From NCBI RefSeq assembly GCF_014596915.1, contig NZ_JACVWU010000004.1:372001-436000 (forward strand): a stretch of DNA of 64,000 bases, in the 5' to 3' direction. The first letter of the stretch is position 1; each line of letters starts with the position of its first letter. The notes under the pieces are model-generated. The model saw nothing but the letters and a program-made list of their open reading frames with translations, searched no databases and was not told the DNA's origin. This stretch comes from Streptomyces sp. TRM68416. GTDB lineage: Bacteria > Actinomycetota > Actinomycetes > Streptomycetales > Streptomycetaceae. Below are positions 8,107 to 19,226 of the stretch, piece by piece. The translations under genes were made by a program, and so were the position numbers.

Positions 8107-8973
8107 GTGACCACCCTTGCGCTCGGCCCCGAGTGGCTCAGCCCGGACTACCTCATCGAGACCTTCAGCCTGCCCGGCATCCTGCTGATCGTCTTCGCCG
8201 AGTCCGGCCTCTTCGCCTTCCTCCCCGGCGACTCCCTGCTGTTCACGGCGGGCCTCTTCGTGGCTGAGGGGACCTACATCAGTGAGCCGCTGTGGCTGGT
8301 GTGCACCCTGATCGTGCTGGCCGCGGTCATCGGCGACCAGGTCGGTTACACGATCGGCAAGTTCTTCGGCCCGAAGCTCTTCAACCGCCCCAACTCCAGG
8401 CTCTTCAAACAGGAGAACCTGGAGAAGGCGCACGAGTTCATGGAGAAGTACGGCCCCAAGGCGATCGTCCTGGCCCGCTTCGTGCCGATCGTACGCACGT
8501 TCGCCCCCATCGTGGCGGGCGCCGGCCGCATGAAGTACCGCACGTTCCTCACGTACAACATCATCGGCGGCATCGTCTGGGGCACGGGCGTCACCCTCGC
8601 CGGCTACTGGCTCGGCCAGATCGACTTCATCAAGACCAACGTCGAGGCGATCCTCGTCCTGATCGTCTTCGCCTCGGTCGTCCCGATCATCGTCGAGTAC
8701 CTCCGCGAGCGCTCGAAGAAGAAGAAGCGCGCGGCGGCCGAGCCCCCGGCCGTGGTGCCTCCGGTCATGGACGACGCGACGACCCAGCTCCGCCGCATCG
8801 ACCCGGTGGAGGAGCCCCCCCAGCAGTACGGCAACCAGTACTACGGCCAGCAGGAGCCGTACGCCCCGCAGCAGCCGTACGCCCAGCAGTACCCCCAGGG
8901 CTACGCGCCCCCGCCGCAGCAGCAGTACGGCCAGCCGCAGAACAACCAGTACCCGCACAACCAGGGGTACTAG
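8107..8973 (+). CDS. DedA-family (SNARE-associated / VTT) membrane protein
   Basis: 288 residues. The N-terminal 200 residues are a DedA/VTT domain with LPGDSLLFTAGLF, GDQVGYTIGKFFG, the basic FVPIVRTFAPIVAGAGRM motif and about five membrane segments. DedA proteins act as lipid-carrier flippases (undecaprenyl phosphate or phosphatidylethanolamine) and support proton-gradient-dependent envelope homeostasis. The last 70 residues are a cytoplasmic tail: a KKKKR stretch followed by repeats rich in Gln, Tyr and Pro (QQPYAQQYPQGYAPPPQQQ), expected to be disordered. The GTG at 8107 has AGGAG 10 nt upstream. The gene converges with the ThrE-like gene. Confidence 0.92.
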   Translation: MTTLALGPEWLSPDYLIETFSLPGILLIVFAESGLFAFLPGDSLLFTAGLFVAEGTYISEPLWLVCTLIVLAAVIGDQVGYTIGKFFGPKLFNRPNSRLFKQENLEKAHEFMEKYGPKAIVLARFVPIVRTFAPIVAGAGRMKYRTFLTYNIIGGIVWGTGVTLAGYWLGQIDFIKTNVEAILVLIVFASVVPIIVEYLRERSKKKKRAAAEPPAVVPPVMDDATTQLRRIDPVEEPPQQYGNQYYGQQEPYAPQQPYAQQYPQGYAPPPQQQYGQPQNNQYPHNQGY

Positions 8974-8976
8974 AAG

Positions 8977-9000
8977 CACCCCGTCAGGGGCGCGGGAACC
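8977..9000. repeat. Degenerate copy of the Streptomyces GCGCCCC-hairpin intergenic element
   Basis: CACCCC-GTCA-GGGG followed by CGCGGGAACC lies between the convergent stops of the DedA and ThrE-like genes. It looks like a decayed version of the elements at 13015-13056 and 57686-57715 and may serve as a weak two-way terminator. Confidence 0.4.
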
Positions 9001-9013
9001 GAGGCGCCGCGGA

Positions 9014-10684
9014 TCAGAACCCCCTGGTCCGCTTCGCCGCCCTGCGCCCCGCCCCGGCCCCGGCCGGAAGCCGCAGGAACAACCGCGAGATCTCCGACCC
9101 CAGGTTCACCCCGATCGCGATGGCCATGGCCAGGGACGCCGCCGTGGCCAGCGACACCAGCCCCTTGTCCACGTCGTTCTGCGCGATGGACAACAGCCCG
9201 AAGTACGTGGCCGACCCCGGCAGCAGGGGCCCGATCGCCGCGGTGGTGTACGGCAGCGCCGAGGCGAACCGGTACCGCGACAGCAGCTGCCCGAACAGGC
9301 CCACCAGGCCCGCCGCGACGGCCGTGGAAGCGACCGGCGACAGCTCGCCGGCGTAGCGCAGGGCGCCGTAGACCGACCAGGCGACACCGCCGTTCAGGGT
9401 CACGGCCAGCACGGTGGACCGTTCCTGCTGCAGCAGCACCGCGAACGTCAGCGACAGCAGCATCGAGGCGCCGATCTGCCACAGCGGCCGCTCGGAGATG
9501 TGCAGGGCCGCGTCCGGGTTCAGCTTGGCGCCCAGGTTCACGCCGAAGTACAGGACGATCAGGACCCCGGCGACGATCCCCACGAAGAAGTACATGACCT
9601 CCAGCAGGCGCGCGGAGGCGGTGATGTAGAAGCCGGTCAGACCGTCCTGCACGGCCGCCACCAGCGCCCGCCCCGGCAGCAGCGCGAACAGCCCGCCGGT
9701 GATGACCGCGGACGCCTTCACGTCCACGTGCGCGAGATTGAGCGCGACCCCTATCGCGGCCGGCGGCATCGCCGCCACCGTGAACTGGTAGAACTCCGGC
9801 AGCCCGCGCCCCGCGCACAGCCACGCCAGCCGGTCGCCGAGCATCGCGCCGAGCGCGGCGGCGACGAACACGATCGCGTCACCGCCGACCAGCACCGAGG
9901 CCGCCCCCGCCAGCAGCCCGCTCGCCGAGGTCAGCACCCAGGTCGGGTAGGGGTGCCGGTTGCGGCGGATCTCCGCGAGCCGCCGGTAGGCCTCCTCCAG
10001 GGAGACATGGGTCTCCGCGTCGCTGAGGTCGTCCACCAGCCGGAACACGGCCGCGAGCCGCGTGTAGTCGGTACCGCGCCGCCGGACCGTCCGCGACGCC
10101 GTCACCGGGTCGTCCACCAACGAGGGCTGGTAGGAGATCGACAGCAGGGTGAACGTGACGTTCGGCTCGCAGCGGTCGAGGCCGTAGGACCGGCAGACCG
10201 CGAACATCGCCGCCTCGACGTCCTCCGCGCCCTCCCCGCCCGCCAGCAGCAGCTCGCCGATACGCAGGGTCAGGTCGAGCACCCGGGGGACCGCGGGGCC
10301 CTCGTCCTCCTCGGCCTTGTGCGGCCGCTCGGGCGCGGGCCGCTCGGCCACCGGCATGCGCAGCATCGTGCGCATCCGGTCCTGCCACGGCACGTTCTTC
10401 GTCAGGCCGACCGTGGGGACCCCGCCCGCCGGGGTGAACGCGGGCGGCGCGTCCTTGCTGTGGTAGGTGCTCGGCGCGCTGAACGCCGACCCCTCCGGCT
10501 CGGCGGTCGGCCCCGCCGGCACGTCCAGACCCTCCGGGAGGGCGAACTCGGACGACGTCTCCGACTCGCCGCCGCCCCTGGGGACCGCGAGCCCTTCGGG
10601 AAGGGCGAACTCGGATGTGATCTCGGGGTCGAACGTGCCGCTCGCCTCGTCCGACTGCGGCTTGCGGTCCTCCGCATCCGTCAC
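9014..10684 (-). CDS. ThrE-like threonine/serine exporter, fused two-domain form
   Basis: 556 residues. After an acidic, disordered N-terminal 160 residues comes a ThrE (DUF1212) domain with the LTLRIGELLLAGGEGAEDVEAAMFAVCRSYGL start. A second membrane domain (DUF3815-like) follows, giving about ten helices. The Corynebacterium ThrE protein exports threonine and serine. The N-terminal tail contains an internal duplication: TSEFALPEGLAVP and SSEFALPEGLDVP about 18 residues apart, also visible as a DNA repeat near 10520-10620. The start ATG at 10684 is clear. The gene is read leftward, with its promoter in the 10685-10792 gap. Confidence 0.9.
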   Translation of the reverse strand: MTDAEDRKPQSDEASGTFDPEITSEFALPEGLAVPRGGGESETSSEFALPEGLDVPAGPTAEPEGSAFSAPSTYHSKDAPPAFTPAGGVPTVGLTKNVPWQDRMRTMLRMPVAERPAPERPHKAEEDEGPAVPRVLDLTLRIGELLLAGGEGAEDVEAAMFAVCRSYGLDRCEPNVTFTLLSISYQPSLVDDPVTASRTVRRRGTDYTRLAAVFRLVDDLSDAETHVSLEEAYRRLAEIRRNRHPYPTWVLTSASGLLAGAASVLVGGDAIVFVAAALGAMLGDRLAWLCAGRGLPEFYQFTVAAMPPAAIGVALNLAHVDVKASAVITGGLFALLPGRALVAAVQDGLTGFYITASARLLEVMYFFVGIVAGVLIVLYFGVNLGAKLNPDAALHISERPLWQIGASMLLSLTFAVLLQQERSTVLAVTLNGGVAWSVYGALRYAGELSPVASTAVAAGLVGLFGQLLSRYRFASALPYTTAAIGPLLPGSATYFGLLSIAQNDVDKGLVSLATAASLAMAIAIGVNLGSEISRLFLRLPAGAGAGRRAAKRTRGF

Positions 10685-10792
10685 TTTGCGCAGCGCTCCC
10701 TGTACGACGCCTCAAGGCCAAGCCTCAGTATGCGCACAGAAACCGGAACGGGCCGCACGCGTGTGCGTGCGACCCGTCAGTGGACTGCAGGC

Positions 10793-11284
10793 TCAGTGGC
10801 CGCCCTGGTCCTTGAAGCGCTTGTAGGACCGCTCGATCTCGGCCTCGGCCTCGGTACGGCCCACCCAGTCGGCGCCCTCGACGGACTTGCCGGGCTCCAG
10901 GTCCTTGTAGACCTCGAAGAAGTGCTGGATCTCCAGGCGGTCGAACTCCGACACGTGGTGGATGTCCCGCAGGTGCTCCTGGCGCGGGTCCGTCGCCGGG
11001 ACGCACAGCAGCTTGTCGTCGCCGCCGGCCTCGTCCGTCATCCGGAACATGCCGATCGCACGGCACTTGATGAGGCAGCCCGGGAAGGTCGGCTCGTCCA
11101 GGATGACCAGCGCGTCCAGCGGGTCGCCGTCCTCGCCGAGGGTGTTCTCGACGAAGCCGTAGTCGGTCGGGTAGGCGGTCGAGGTGAAGAGGCGACGGTC
11201 CAGGCGGATCCGACCGGTCTCGTGGTCCACCTCGTACTTGTTCCGCGAACCCTTCGGAATCTCGATCGTGACGTCGAACTCCAC
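10793..11284 (-). CDS. ppa: Inorganic pyrophosphatase (family I)
   Basis: A 163-residue soluble enzyme that hydrolyses pyrophosphate to phosphate and so drives biosynthetic reactions. Family signatures are [48 protein letters not shown] (metal-binding Asp residues), and KDLEPGKSV near the end. The GTG at 11284 is preferred to the ATG codons at 11299 and 11308. GGAGGAG lies 7 nt before the GTG, and actinomycete homologues begin (M)[11 protein letters not shown]. The gene is divergent from the DD-carboxypeptidase gene, with a short 79-nt shared promoter region. Confidence 0.96.
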   Translation of the reverse strand: MEFDVTIEIPKGSRNKYEVDHETGRIRLDRRLFTSTAYPTDYGFVENTLGEDGDPLDALVILDEPTFPGCLIKCRAIGMFRMTDEAGGDDKLLCVPATDPRQEHLRDIHHVSEFDRLEIQHFFEVYKDLEPGKSVEGADWVGRTEAEAEIERSYKRFKDQGGH

Positions 11285-11363
11285 CGGTGGCTCCTCCATG
11301 ATCAGCACATAGTTCTGGTGGTTAAGTGTCCCTCACGCACGTGTGTGATCGCGAAAGGGGCTG

Positions 11364-12941
11364 GTGGTCGTGCCGGAGCTGAGACCGTGGCGGGCCGCGA
11401 GACCGCATGTGGCGCGGGTCGCGAGCGCCGTACGCCCCCGTCTCGCGCGGGCCGCGACAGCCGTGGGGCCACAGGCCGCACGACTCGGCCGAGCGGTATC
11501 GACGCAGGTCACAACGGTGAAGACCTGGCAGTACACCGCCGGCGCCGCCATCGCCGGACTGGCACTGACCGCCTCCGTGGTGACCGCCGCCGGCCCCTGG
11601 GACTCCTCGGGTCAGCGTACGGCCGAGAAGGACCGGGCAGCCGCCCGGGACCACACGGGTGGCACAGATCACGGTCGTACTTCCGCTACGACGTCCAGGG
11701 CACCCCGGCCCGCCCCCAGCGCCGCATCCGTCCTCACCGGCCTCGGCGGCACCGCCGACAGCGCACGGACGGCACCGGCGGAGAAGGCCCTCTCCGACCT
11801 CCTGAAGCCCCTCCTGGACGTCCCGGCGCTCGGCGCCCGCCACACCGCGGCCGTCGTCGACGTGACGACCGGAAAGCGGCTCTACGGGACGCGCGCCGAC
11901 GAGGCGTTCGTCCCCGCCTCGACCACGAAGATCGCCACCGCCGCGGCGGCCCTGTCCGCCCTCGGCCCCGACCACCGCCTCACCACGCGCGCCGCCCTCG
12001 AACCCGACACGAGGGAACTCGTCCTGGTCGGCGGCGGCGACCCCACGCTCACCGCGCGCGAGGACGCCGAGGGCTGGGCGAGCCTGCGCACCCTGGCAGC
12101 CGACACGGCGGCCGCCCTGAAGAAGCAGCGCATCACCGAGGTGACGCTCTCCTACGACACGACCCTCTACGCGCGCGACGAGATCCACCCGATCGGGGTC
12201 AACGACAACCTCGCCCCCGTCACCGCCCTGATGGCCGACGAGGGCCGCACCGACGACTCGAACGCCGGCCCGGCCCCGCGCGTTGCGGACCCGGCGGCGG
12301 ACGCGGCCCGCACGTTCGCCGCGCTCCTGAAGGACCACGGCATCACCACGACGTCCCCCGGCCCCTCCAAGGCGACCGGCCGCGCCCGGACCCTCGCCAC
12401 GGTCTCCTCGCCCCCGCTGTCGACCCTGGTCGAACGCATGCTGACGCACAGCGACAACGACATCGCCGAGGCCCTCGCCCGCCACACCGCCGTCGCCACC
12501 GGCGAACGCGCCGACTTCGACGGCGCCGGCCGCGCGATCCACGACCGGCTGAAGCAGCTCCGACTGCCCGTCTCCGGCGCCCGCTTCAAGGACGGCAGCG
12601 GCCTCGACCGCGACGACCGCCTCACCACCGGCCTGCTCACGGCCCTCCTGGCGAAGTCCGCCGACCCCTCCCGCCCCGAACTCCGCGCGGTCCTCACCGG
12701 CCTGCCCGTGGCCGGCTTCACCGGCACCCTGACCAGCCGCTACACGGACGGCGCCGCCGGCGTCGTACGCGCCAAGACGGGCACCCTGACCGGCGTGAAC
12801 GCACTCGCCGGAACCGTCGTGGACCAGGACGGCCACCTCCTGGCCTTCGCCTTCCTGGCCGCCGGGACGACCGACCGGGGGGCGGCACAGTCGGCGCTGG
12901 ACAGCACGGCCACGGCACTCGCGGCCTGCGGCTGCCGCTGA
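11364..12941 (+). CDS. D-alanyl-D-alanine carboxypeptidase / endopeptidase, PBP4 (DacB, peptidase S13) family
   Basis: 525 residues. A basic N-terminus and one hydrophobic segment (TAGAAIAGLALTASVVTAAG, about residues 58-77) anchor or secrete the protein. A Ser/Pro-rich stretch and the S13 catalytic domain follow. The three penicillin-binding motifs are STTK, SDN and KTG (in VRAKTGTLTGV). These enzymes trim D-Ala from peptidoglycan stem peptides or cut cross-links and are beta-lactam targets. The start may be GTG 11364 or GTG 11370; both follow AAAGGGG. The gene ends before a tandem repeat and a GC hairpin. Confidence 0.92.
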   Translation: MVVPELRPWRAARPHVARVASAVRPRLARAATAVGPQAARLGRAVSTQVTTVKTWQYTAGAAIAGLALTASVVTAAGPWDSSGQRTAEKDRAAARDHTGGTDHGRTSATTSRAPRPAPSAASVLTGLGGTADSARTAPAEKALSDLLKPLLDVPALGARHTAAVVDVTTGKRLYGTRADEAFVPASTTKIATAAAALSALGPDHRLTTRAALEPDTRELVLVGGGDPTLTAREDAEGWASLRTLAADTAAALKKQRITEVTLSYDTTLYARDEIHPIGVNDNLAPVTALMADEGRTDDSNAGPAPRVADPAADAARTFAALLKDHGITTTSPGPSKATGRARTLATVSSPPLSTLVERMLTHSDNDIAEALARHTAVATGERADFDGAGRAIHDRLKQLRLPVSGARFKDGSGLDRDDRLTTGLLTALLAKSADPSRPELRAVLTGLPVAGFTGTLTSRYTDGAAGVVRAKTGTLTGVNALAGTVVDQDGHLLAFAFLAAGTTDRGAAQSALDSTATALAACGCR

Positions 12942-12949
12942 GCGCTCCG

Positions 12950-12995
12950 CTGGAAGTGCCGTGCTGTGTCGTCTGGAAGTGCCGTGCTGTGTCGT
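12950..12995. repeat. 23-bp tandem duplication
   Basis: A 23-bp unit beginning CTGGAAGTGCCGTGC occurs twice in direct succession (12950-12972 and 12973-12995), right after the DD-carboxypeptidase stop. The copies are identical, suggesting a recent duplication. No function is evident. Confidence 0.85.
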
Positions 12996-13014
12996 CGTTC
13001 GGCTGCGGACTCGT

Positions 13015-13056
13015 CGTGGCCGGTCGCGCAGTTCCCCGCGCCCCTTTGGGGCGCTG
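13015..13056. terminator. Streptomyces intergenic GCGCCCC hairpin element, probable terminator
   Basis: GCGCCCC-TTT-GGGGCGC (13038-13054) is preceded by GTCGCGCAGTTCCCC. This arrangement recurs in many Streptomyces intergenic regions. An inverted copy lies at 57686-57715. Placed after the DD-carboxypeptidase gene, the perfect 7-bp GC stem could stop transcription. Confidence 0.6.
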
Positions 13057-13166
13057 CCGAACCGCTGTCGAATGCGCCGGGTCCGTTCGGCGCCCAGCCG
13101 TACCGCCGTTCAGGCACCCGCATGCGTGGCCTGCCCCAAGCGGGAGCGCTCACGTACGGTTGACGC

Positions 13167-14300
13167 ATGACGAGCATCGGTGGTGCCGCAACTCCTGGGA
13201 TGGTCGACTGGAATCTCGCGGTGGCGACCGCGACCCGGCTCATGCGGCCGGGCCCCGAGGTCAGCCGCGACGAGGCCCGCGCCGTCGTCGCGGAGCTGCG
13301 CCGGCACGCCAAGGCCTCGGAGGAACACGTCCGGGGCTTCACCCGGCTGGCCACCGAGGAGACCCACGACACCCCCGTCCTCGTTGTCGACCGGCCCGGG
13401 TGGGTGCGGGCCAACGTCGCGGGCTTCCGGGAGGTCCTCAAGCCGCTCCTCGACAAGATGCACGAGCGCCGCGGCAACACCCCCGGCGGCGCGGTCCTCG
13501 GCGCCGTCGGCGGCAAGGTCACCGGCGTCGAACTCGGCATGCTGCTGTCGTTCCTGGCCTCCCGGGTCCTCGGCCAGTACGAGACGTTCGCCCCGGCCAC
13601 CCGCGAACTGCCCGCCGGCGCGAACGGCGGCGGCCGGCTGCTGCTCGTCGCGCCGAACATCGTGCACGTCGAGCGCGAACTCGACGTACAGCCCCACGAC
13701 TTCCGCCTCTGGGTGTGCCTGCACGAGGAGACGCACCGCACGCAGTTCACGGCCGTGCCCTGGCTGCGGGACCACCTCGAGGGCGAAATCCAGTCGTTCT
13801 TGGGCGAGACCGATGTCGACCCCATGACCGTGCTGGAGCGCATCCGCGAGGCCGCCCAGTCCCTCGCGGGCGGCCGGCCCGAGGGCGAGGAGGACGACGG
13901 CGGCCGCTCCTTCGTGGAGATCGTGCAGACCCCGGCGCAGCGGGAGATCCTCGGCCGTCTCACCGCCGTGATGTCCCTCCTGGAGGGCCACGCCGACTTC
14001 GTCATGGACGGGGTCGGACCGGCGGTCGTGCCGTCCGTCGCGGAGATCCGCGAGAAGTTCCAGCAGCGCCGCGCCAAGGGCGCCTCCCGGCTCGACATGG
14101 CCCTGCGCAAACTGCTCGGCCTGGACGCCAAGCTCCGGCAGTACCGGGACGGCGAACGCTTCGTGCGCGCGGTCGTCGACGAGGTCGGCATGGACGGCTT
14201 CAACCGCGTATGGACCTCCCCGAACACCCTCCCGACCAAGGCGGAGATCGCCAAACCGGCGGACTGGATCACACGGGTGCACCGCAAGGCCGAGTCGTGA
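13167..14300 (+). CDS. Zincin-like metallohydrolase (DUF2342 / zinc-dependent metalloprotease)
   Basis: 377 residues of a conserved actinobacterial family with a zincin fold, often linked in annotation to coenzyme F420 biosynthesis. The HExxH zinc motif is HEETH at residues 186-190, inside VCLHEETHRTQFTAVPWLRDHL. A later Glu-containing segment, LLEGHADFVMDGVG, provides the probable third ligand region. Its substrate is unknown. The ATG at 13167 has no ribosome site, but TACGGT (13155-13160) ends 6 nt upstream, suggesting leaderless translation. The F420 link is by family name only; no F420 genes are visible nearby. Confidence 0.85.
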   Translation: MTSIGGAATPGMVDWNLAVATATRLMRPGPEVSRDEARAVVAELRRHAKASEEHVRGFTRLATEETHDTPVLVVDRPGWVRANVAGFREVLKPLLDKMHERRGNTPGGAVLGAVGGKVTGVELGMLLSFLASRVLGQYETFAPATRELPAGANGGGRLLLVAPNIVHVERELDVQPHDFRLWVCLHEETHRTQFTAVPWLRDHLEGEIQSFLGETDVDPMTVLERIREAAQSLAGGRPEGEEDDGGRSFVEIVQTPAQREILGRLTAVMSLLEGHADFVMDGVGPAVVPSVAEIREKFQQRRAKGASRLDMALRKLLGLDAKLRQYRDGERFVRAVVDEVGMDGFNRVWTSPNTLPTKAEIAKPADWITRVHRKAES

Positions 14301-14511
14301 ACCCGACGAGCCCGTCGTGCACCCCGGGAAAGGTCGTGAAACGAATCCGGCCTACGGCAGGCGAACGCCCTCCCAATCACCCGTCCGAGGGACCGTGAGC
14401 CCCGGGTAGGCGTGCAATGCTCGGGGAACGGCCCGGTTCTGTCACCATCTACACACTCTGAGTGACCGACCCGGGCTCAGCCCCCGAAAAACTTCATGAA
14501 GGGAACCGGAC

Positions 14512-15537
14512 ATGGGTCCCCATCCTGCGGTCGCGGCGATACGCCTGGCGGTCCGCCGCGTCCTCCACGACATCCTCAACAACCACAACCGCACCGCGAC
14601 CGACCTCCCGTACGAGCGGCCGCCGTCTCCGCTCGTGCTCGTGGCCTGCTCCGGCGGCGCCGACTCCATGGCACTCGCCTCCGCCCTCGCCTTCGAGGCC
14701 CCCAAGCTCGGCATCCGCGCCGGCGGCGTCACCGTCGACCACGGCCTGCAGCCCGGCTCCGACCTGCGCGCGGAGGAAGTCGTCCTGCGCCTGCGCGGCC
14801 TCGGCCTGGACCCCGTCGAGTCCACCGCCGTCACCGTCGGCCGCGAAGGCGGCCCCGAGGCCGCCGCCCGCGACGCCCGCTACGCCGCCCTCGACGCCGC
14901 CGCCCAGCGCCACGGCGCCGCCGCGATCCTGCTCGGCCACACCCGCGACGACCAGGCCGAAACCGTCCTCCTCGGGCTGGCCCGCGGCTCCGGCACCCGC
15001 TCCCTGTCCGGGATGGCCGCGGTCTCGGGGGCCGACGGCCGTTACCGCCGCCCCTTCCTCGAACTCGACCGGCAGACCGCCCGCAGGGCCTGCATGGTCC
15101 AGTCGCTGCCCGTCTGGGACGACCCCCACAACGCCGACCCCGCCTACACCCGGTCCCGGCTGCGCCACGAGGGCCTGCCCGCCCTGGAGAAGGCGCTCGG
15201 CAAGGGCGTCGTCGAGGCCCTCGCCCGTACGGCCCAGCTCTCCCGCGACGACGCCGACGCCCTCGACGCCTGGGCCAGTCAGGCCGAGGCCTCCGTCCGC
15301 GACGCCACCGGCCTTCTGGAGTGCGCCAAGCTCTACGCCCTGCCGCCCGCCGTACGGCGCCGGATCCTGCGCCGCGCCGCCATCGAGGCAGGCGCCCCGG
15401 CCGGTTCGCTGTTCGCCCGCCACATCGAAGAAGTCGACCGCCTGATCACCGGCTGGCGCGGCCAGGGGGTCATCAATCTCCCCGGCAGAGTCGTGGCCCA
15501 GCGGCAGGGTGGCAGACTGGTGATTCGGCAAGGCTGA
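14512..15537 (+). CDS. tilS: tRNA(Ile)-lysidine synthetase
   Basis: A 341-residue N-type ATP-pyrophosphatase. The PP-loop is SGGADSMAL (about residues 46-54), followed by [20 protein letters not shown]. TilS attaches lysine to C34 of the CAU-anticodon tRNA-Ile so that it reads AUA. The C-terminal domain is of the compact actinobacterial type. The ATG at 14512 follows AAGGGAACCGGAC. hpt begins 52 nt downstream on the same strand; a tilS-hpt-ftsH order is widespread in bacteria, so the three probably share regulation. Confidence 0.95.
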   Translation: MGPHPAVAAIRLAVRRVLHDILNNHNRTATDLPYERPPSPLVLVACSGGADSMALASALAFEAPKLGIRAGGVTVDHGLQPGSDLRAEEVVLRLRGLGLDPVESTAVTVGREGGPEAAARDARYAALDAAAQRHGAAAILLGHTRDDQAETVLLGLARGSGTRSLSGMAAVSGADGRYRRPFLELDRQTARRACMVQSLPVWDDPHNADPAYTRSRLRHEGLPALEKALGKGVVEALARTAQLSRDDADALDAWASQAEASVRDATGLLECAKLYALPPAVRRRILRRAAIEAGAPAGSLFARHIEEVDRLITGWRGQGVINLPGRVVAQRQGGRLVIRQG

Positions 15538-15589
15538 AACCGGACCCCGCCGCGGCGGGCCGGTCCGGCCGGTGGGACGACCGAAAGTG

Positions 15590-16150
15590 ATGCGGGTGGA
15601 CGCGAAAGACATGGGTGCCGACCTCAAGCAGGTGCTCATCACCAAGGAAGAGATCGACGCGAAGCTGGCGGAGCTGGCCGCGAAGATCGACGCGGAGTAC
15701 GCGGGCAAGGACCTGCTGATCGTCGGCGTCCTCAAGGGCGCGGTGATGGTCATGGCCGACCTCGCCCGGGCGCTGTCCACCCCCGTCACCATGGACTGGA
15801 TGGCCGTGTCCTCCTACGGCGCGGGCACCCAGTCCTCCGGTGTCGTGCGGATCCTCAAGGACCTCGACACCGACATCAAGGGCAAGCACGTCCTGATCGT
15901 CGAGGACATCATCGACTCCGGCCTGACCCTGTCGTGGCTGCTGTCGAACCTCGGCTCGCGCGAGCCCGAGTCGCTGAAGGTGTGCACCCTGCTGCGCAAG
16001 CCGGACGCCGCCAAGGTCGCCATCGACGTCGAGTGGGTCGGCTTCGACATCCCCAACGAGTTCGTCGTCGGGTACGGCCTCGACTACGCCGAGAAGTACC
16101 GCAACCTCCCGTTCGTCGGTACGCTCGCGCCCCACGTCTACGGCGGCTGA
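15590..16150 (+). CDS. hpt: Hypoxanthine(-guanine) phosphoribosyltransferase
   Basis: A 186-residue type I phosphoribosyltransferase that salvages hypoxanthine and guanine to IMP and GMP using PRPP. The PRPP-binding loop is [17 protein letters not shown]; the N-terminal [18 protein letters not shown] and the C-terminal [18 protein letters not shown] are typical of HPRTs. The ATG at 15590 follows CGAAAG; a GTG one codon earlier is possible. It lies between tilS and ftsH. Confidence 0.95.
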   Translation: MRVDAKDMGADLKQVLITKEEIDAKLAELAAKIDAEYAGKDLLIVGVLKGAVMVMADLARALSTPVTMDWMAVSSYGAGTQSSGVVRILKDLDTDIKGKHVLIVEDIIDSGLTLSWLLSNLGSREPESLKVCTLLRKPDAAKVAIDVEWVGFDIPNEFVVGYGLDYAEKYRNLPFVGTLAPHVYGG

Positions 16151-16333
16151 CCCGAAGGGCCCAGCGCCGGGCGAAGATCGGGAACCTCCGCGGGCGTCGC
16201 GCCGTTGGAGCATGCAGACGGGGCAGTCAGCCGTCCTGTGCGTCTTCGGGCCGCAAAGCTGGGGTACCGTCAGAAGAACTGTCTTATCAAACTCACTATG
16301 GCAGGAGGGACGGGGCGACACCGCTCCGTGTGG

Positions 16334-18373
<2,040 letters not shown>

Positions 18374-18377
18374 CACC

Positions 18378-18405
18378 CCGGGCCCGGTGACCTCACCGGG
18401 CCCGG
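18378..18405. terminator. First hairpin after ftsH
   Basis: Perfect 13-nt arms CCGGGCCCGGTGA (18378-18390) and TCACCGGGCCCGG (18393-18405) with a 2-nt gap, so the real loop is 4-6 nt. It starts 5 nt after the ftsH stop. Confidence 0.75.
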
Positions 18406-18410
18406 AATGG

Positions 18411-18450
18411 ATGCCGCGCCACCCAGGTTTTAGCCTGGGTGGCGCGGCAT
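18411..18450. terminator. Second, stronger hairpin between ftsH and folE
   Basis: Perfect 17-nt arms ATGCCGCGCCACCCAGG (18411-18427) and CCTGGGTGGCGCGGCAT (18434-18450) around TTTTAG, followed by CTTTCG. Together with the preceding hairpin it should give efficient termination and separate folE from ftsH transcription. Confidence 0.85.
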
Positions 18451-18494
18451 CTTTCGTATGCCTGGCTGAAAGACACCTAGGAACGAGGCACTAC

Positions 18495-19100
18495 ATGACC
18501 GACCCCGTGACGCTGGACGGCGAGGGCCAGATCGGCGAGTTCGACGAGAAGCGCGCCGAGAACGCCGTGCGGGAGCTGCTGATCGCGGTCGGCGAGGACC
18601 CGGACCGCGAGGGCCTCAAGGAGACACCCGGGCGGGTGGCCAGGGCGTACCGGGAGATATTCGCGGGGCTGTGGCAGAAGCCGGAGGACGTCCTGACGAC
18701 GACGTTCGACCTGGGGCACGACGAGATGGTGCTCGTGAAGGACATCGAGGTGTACTCGACCTGTGAACACCATCTGGTGCCGTTCAGGGGTGTGGCGCAC
18801 GTCGGATACATTCCGGCCACCACCGGGAAGATCACCGGACTGTCCAAGCTGGCCCGCCTCGTCGACGTCTATGCCCGCCGACCGCAGGTGCAGGAACGAC
18901 TCACCACGCAGATCGCGGACTCCCTGATGGACATCCTGGAGCCGCGGGGCGTGATCGTCGTCGTGGAGTGCGAGCACATGTGCATGTCGATGCGCGGCAT
19001 CCGCAAGCCCGGCGCGAAGACCCTCACCTCGGCGGTGCGCGGACAGCTGCGGGACGCGGCCACGCGCAACGAGGCGATGAGCCTGATCATGGCGCGCTGA
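18495..19100 (+). CDS. folE: GTP cyclohydrolase I
   Basis: A 201-residue enzyme making 7,8-dihydroneopterin triphosphate from GTP, the first step of tetrahydrofolate synthesis. The zinc and active-site motifs are [10 protein letters not shown] and [15 protein letters not shown], with [25 protein letters not shown] between them. The ATG at 18495 follows AACGAGGC. It faces the other folate genes (folP, folB, folK), which run toward it from the right. The strong hairpins upstream imply its own promoter in the 18451-18494 gap or read-through. Confidence 0.97.
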   Translation: MTDPVTLDGEGQIGEFDEKRAENAVRELLIAVGEDPDREGLKETPGRVARAYREIFAGLWQKPEDVLTTTFDLGHDEMVLVKDIEVYSTCEHHLVPFRGVAHVGYIPATTGKITGLSKLARLVDVYARRPQVQERLTTQIADSLMDILEPRGVIVVVECEHMCMSMRGIRKPGAKTLTSAVRGQLRDAATRNEAMSLIMAR

Positions 19101-19107
19101 CGCGGGG

Positions 19108-19226
19108 CCCCTTCATGCCGAGGGGGCCGTGCCCGCTTTTGCCGCTGGAGCCGTGCCCGCTCATGCCGCCGGAGCCGTCCCTGCTTATGCCGCCGGAGCC
19201 GTCCCCGCTTATGCCGCCGGAGCCGT
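19108..19226. repeat. 24-bp tandem repeat spanning the 3' end of the DUF3180 gene
   Basis: Four clear 24-bp units end in GCCGCYGGAGCCGT (19131-19154, 19155-19178, 19179-19202, 19203-19226), preceded by a degenerate unit from 19108. Read leftward in the DUF3180 frame each unit encodes AGTAPAA plus one variable codon: TAA, TAA, TGA and AAA in order. The gene's stop (19209-19211) is the first of these. Confidence 0.85.

Noticed and set aside
9500..14398. Very long open frame of over 1600 codons on the + strand, and a 1041-codon frame on the - strand at 3748-6873
   Set aside because: Both run opposite or out of frame to several well-supported genes and have Arg/Pro/Gly-rich shadow composition. 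They are by-products of very high GC content.
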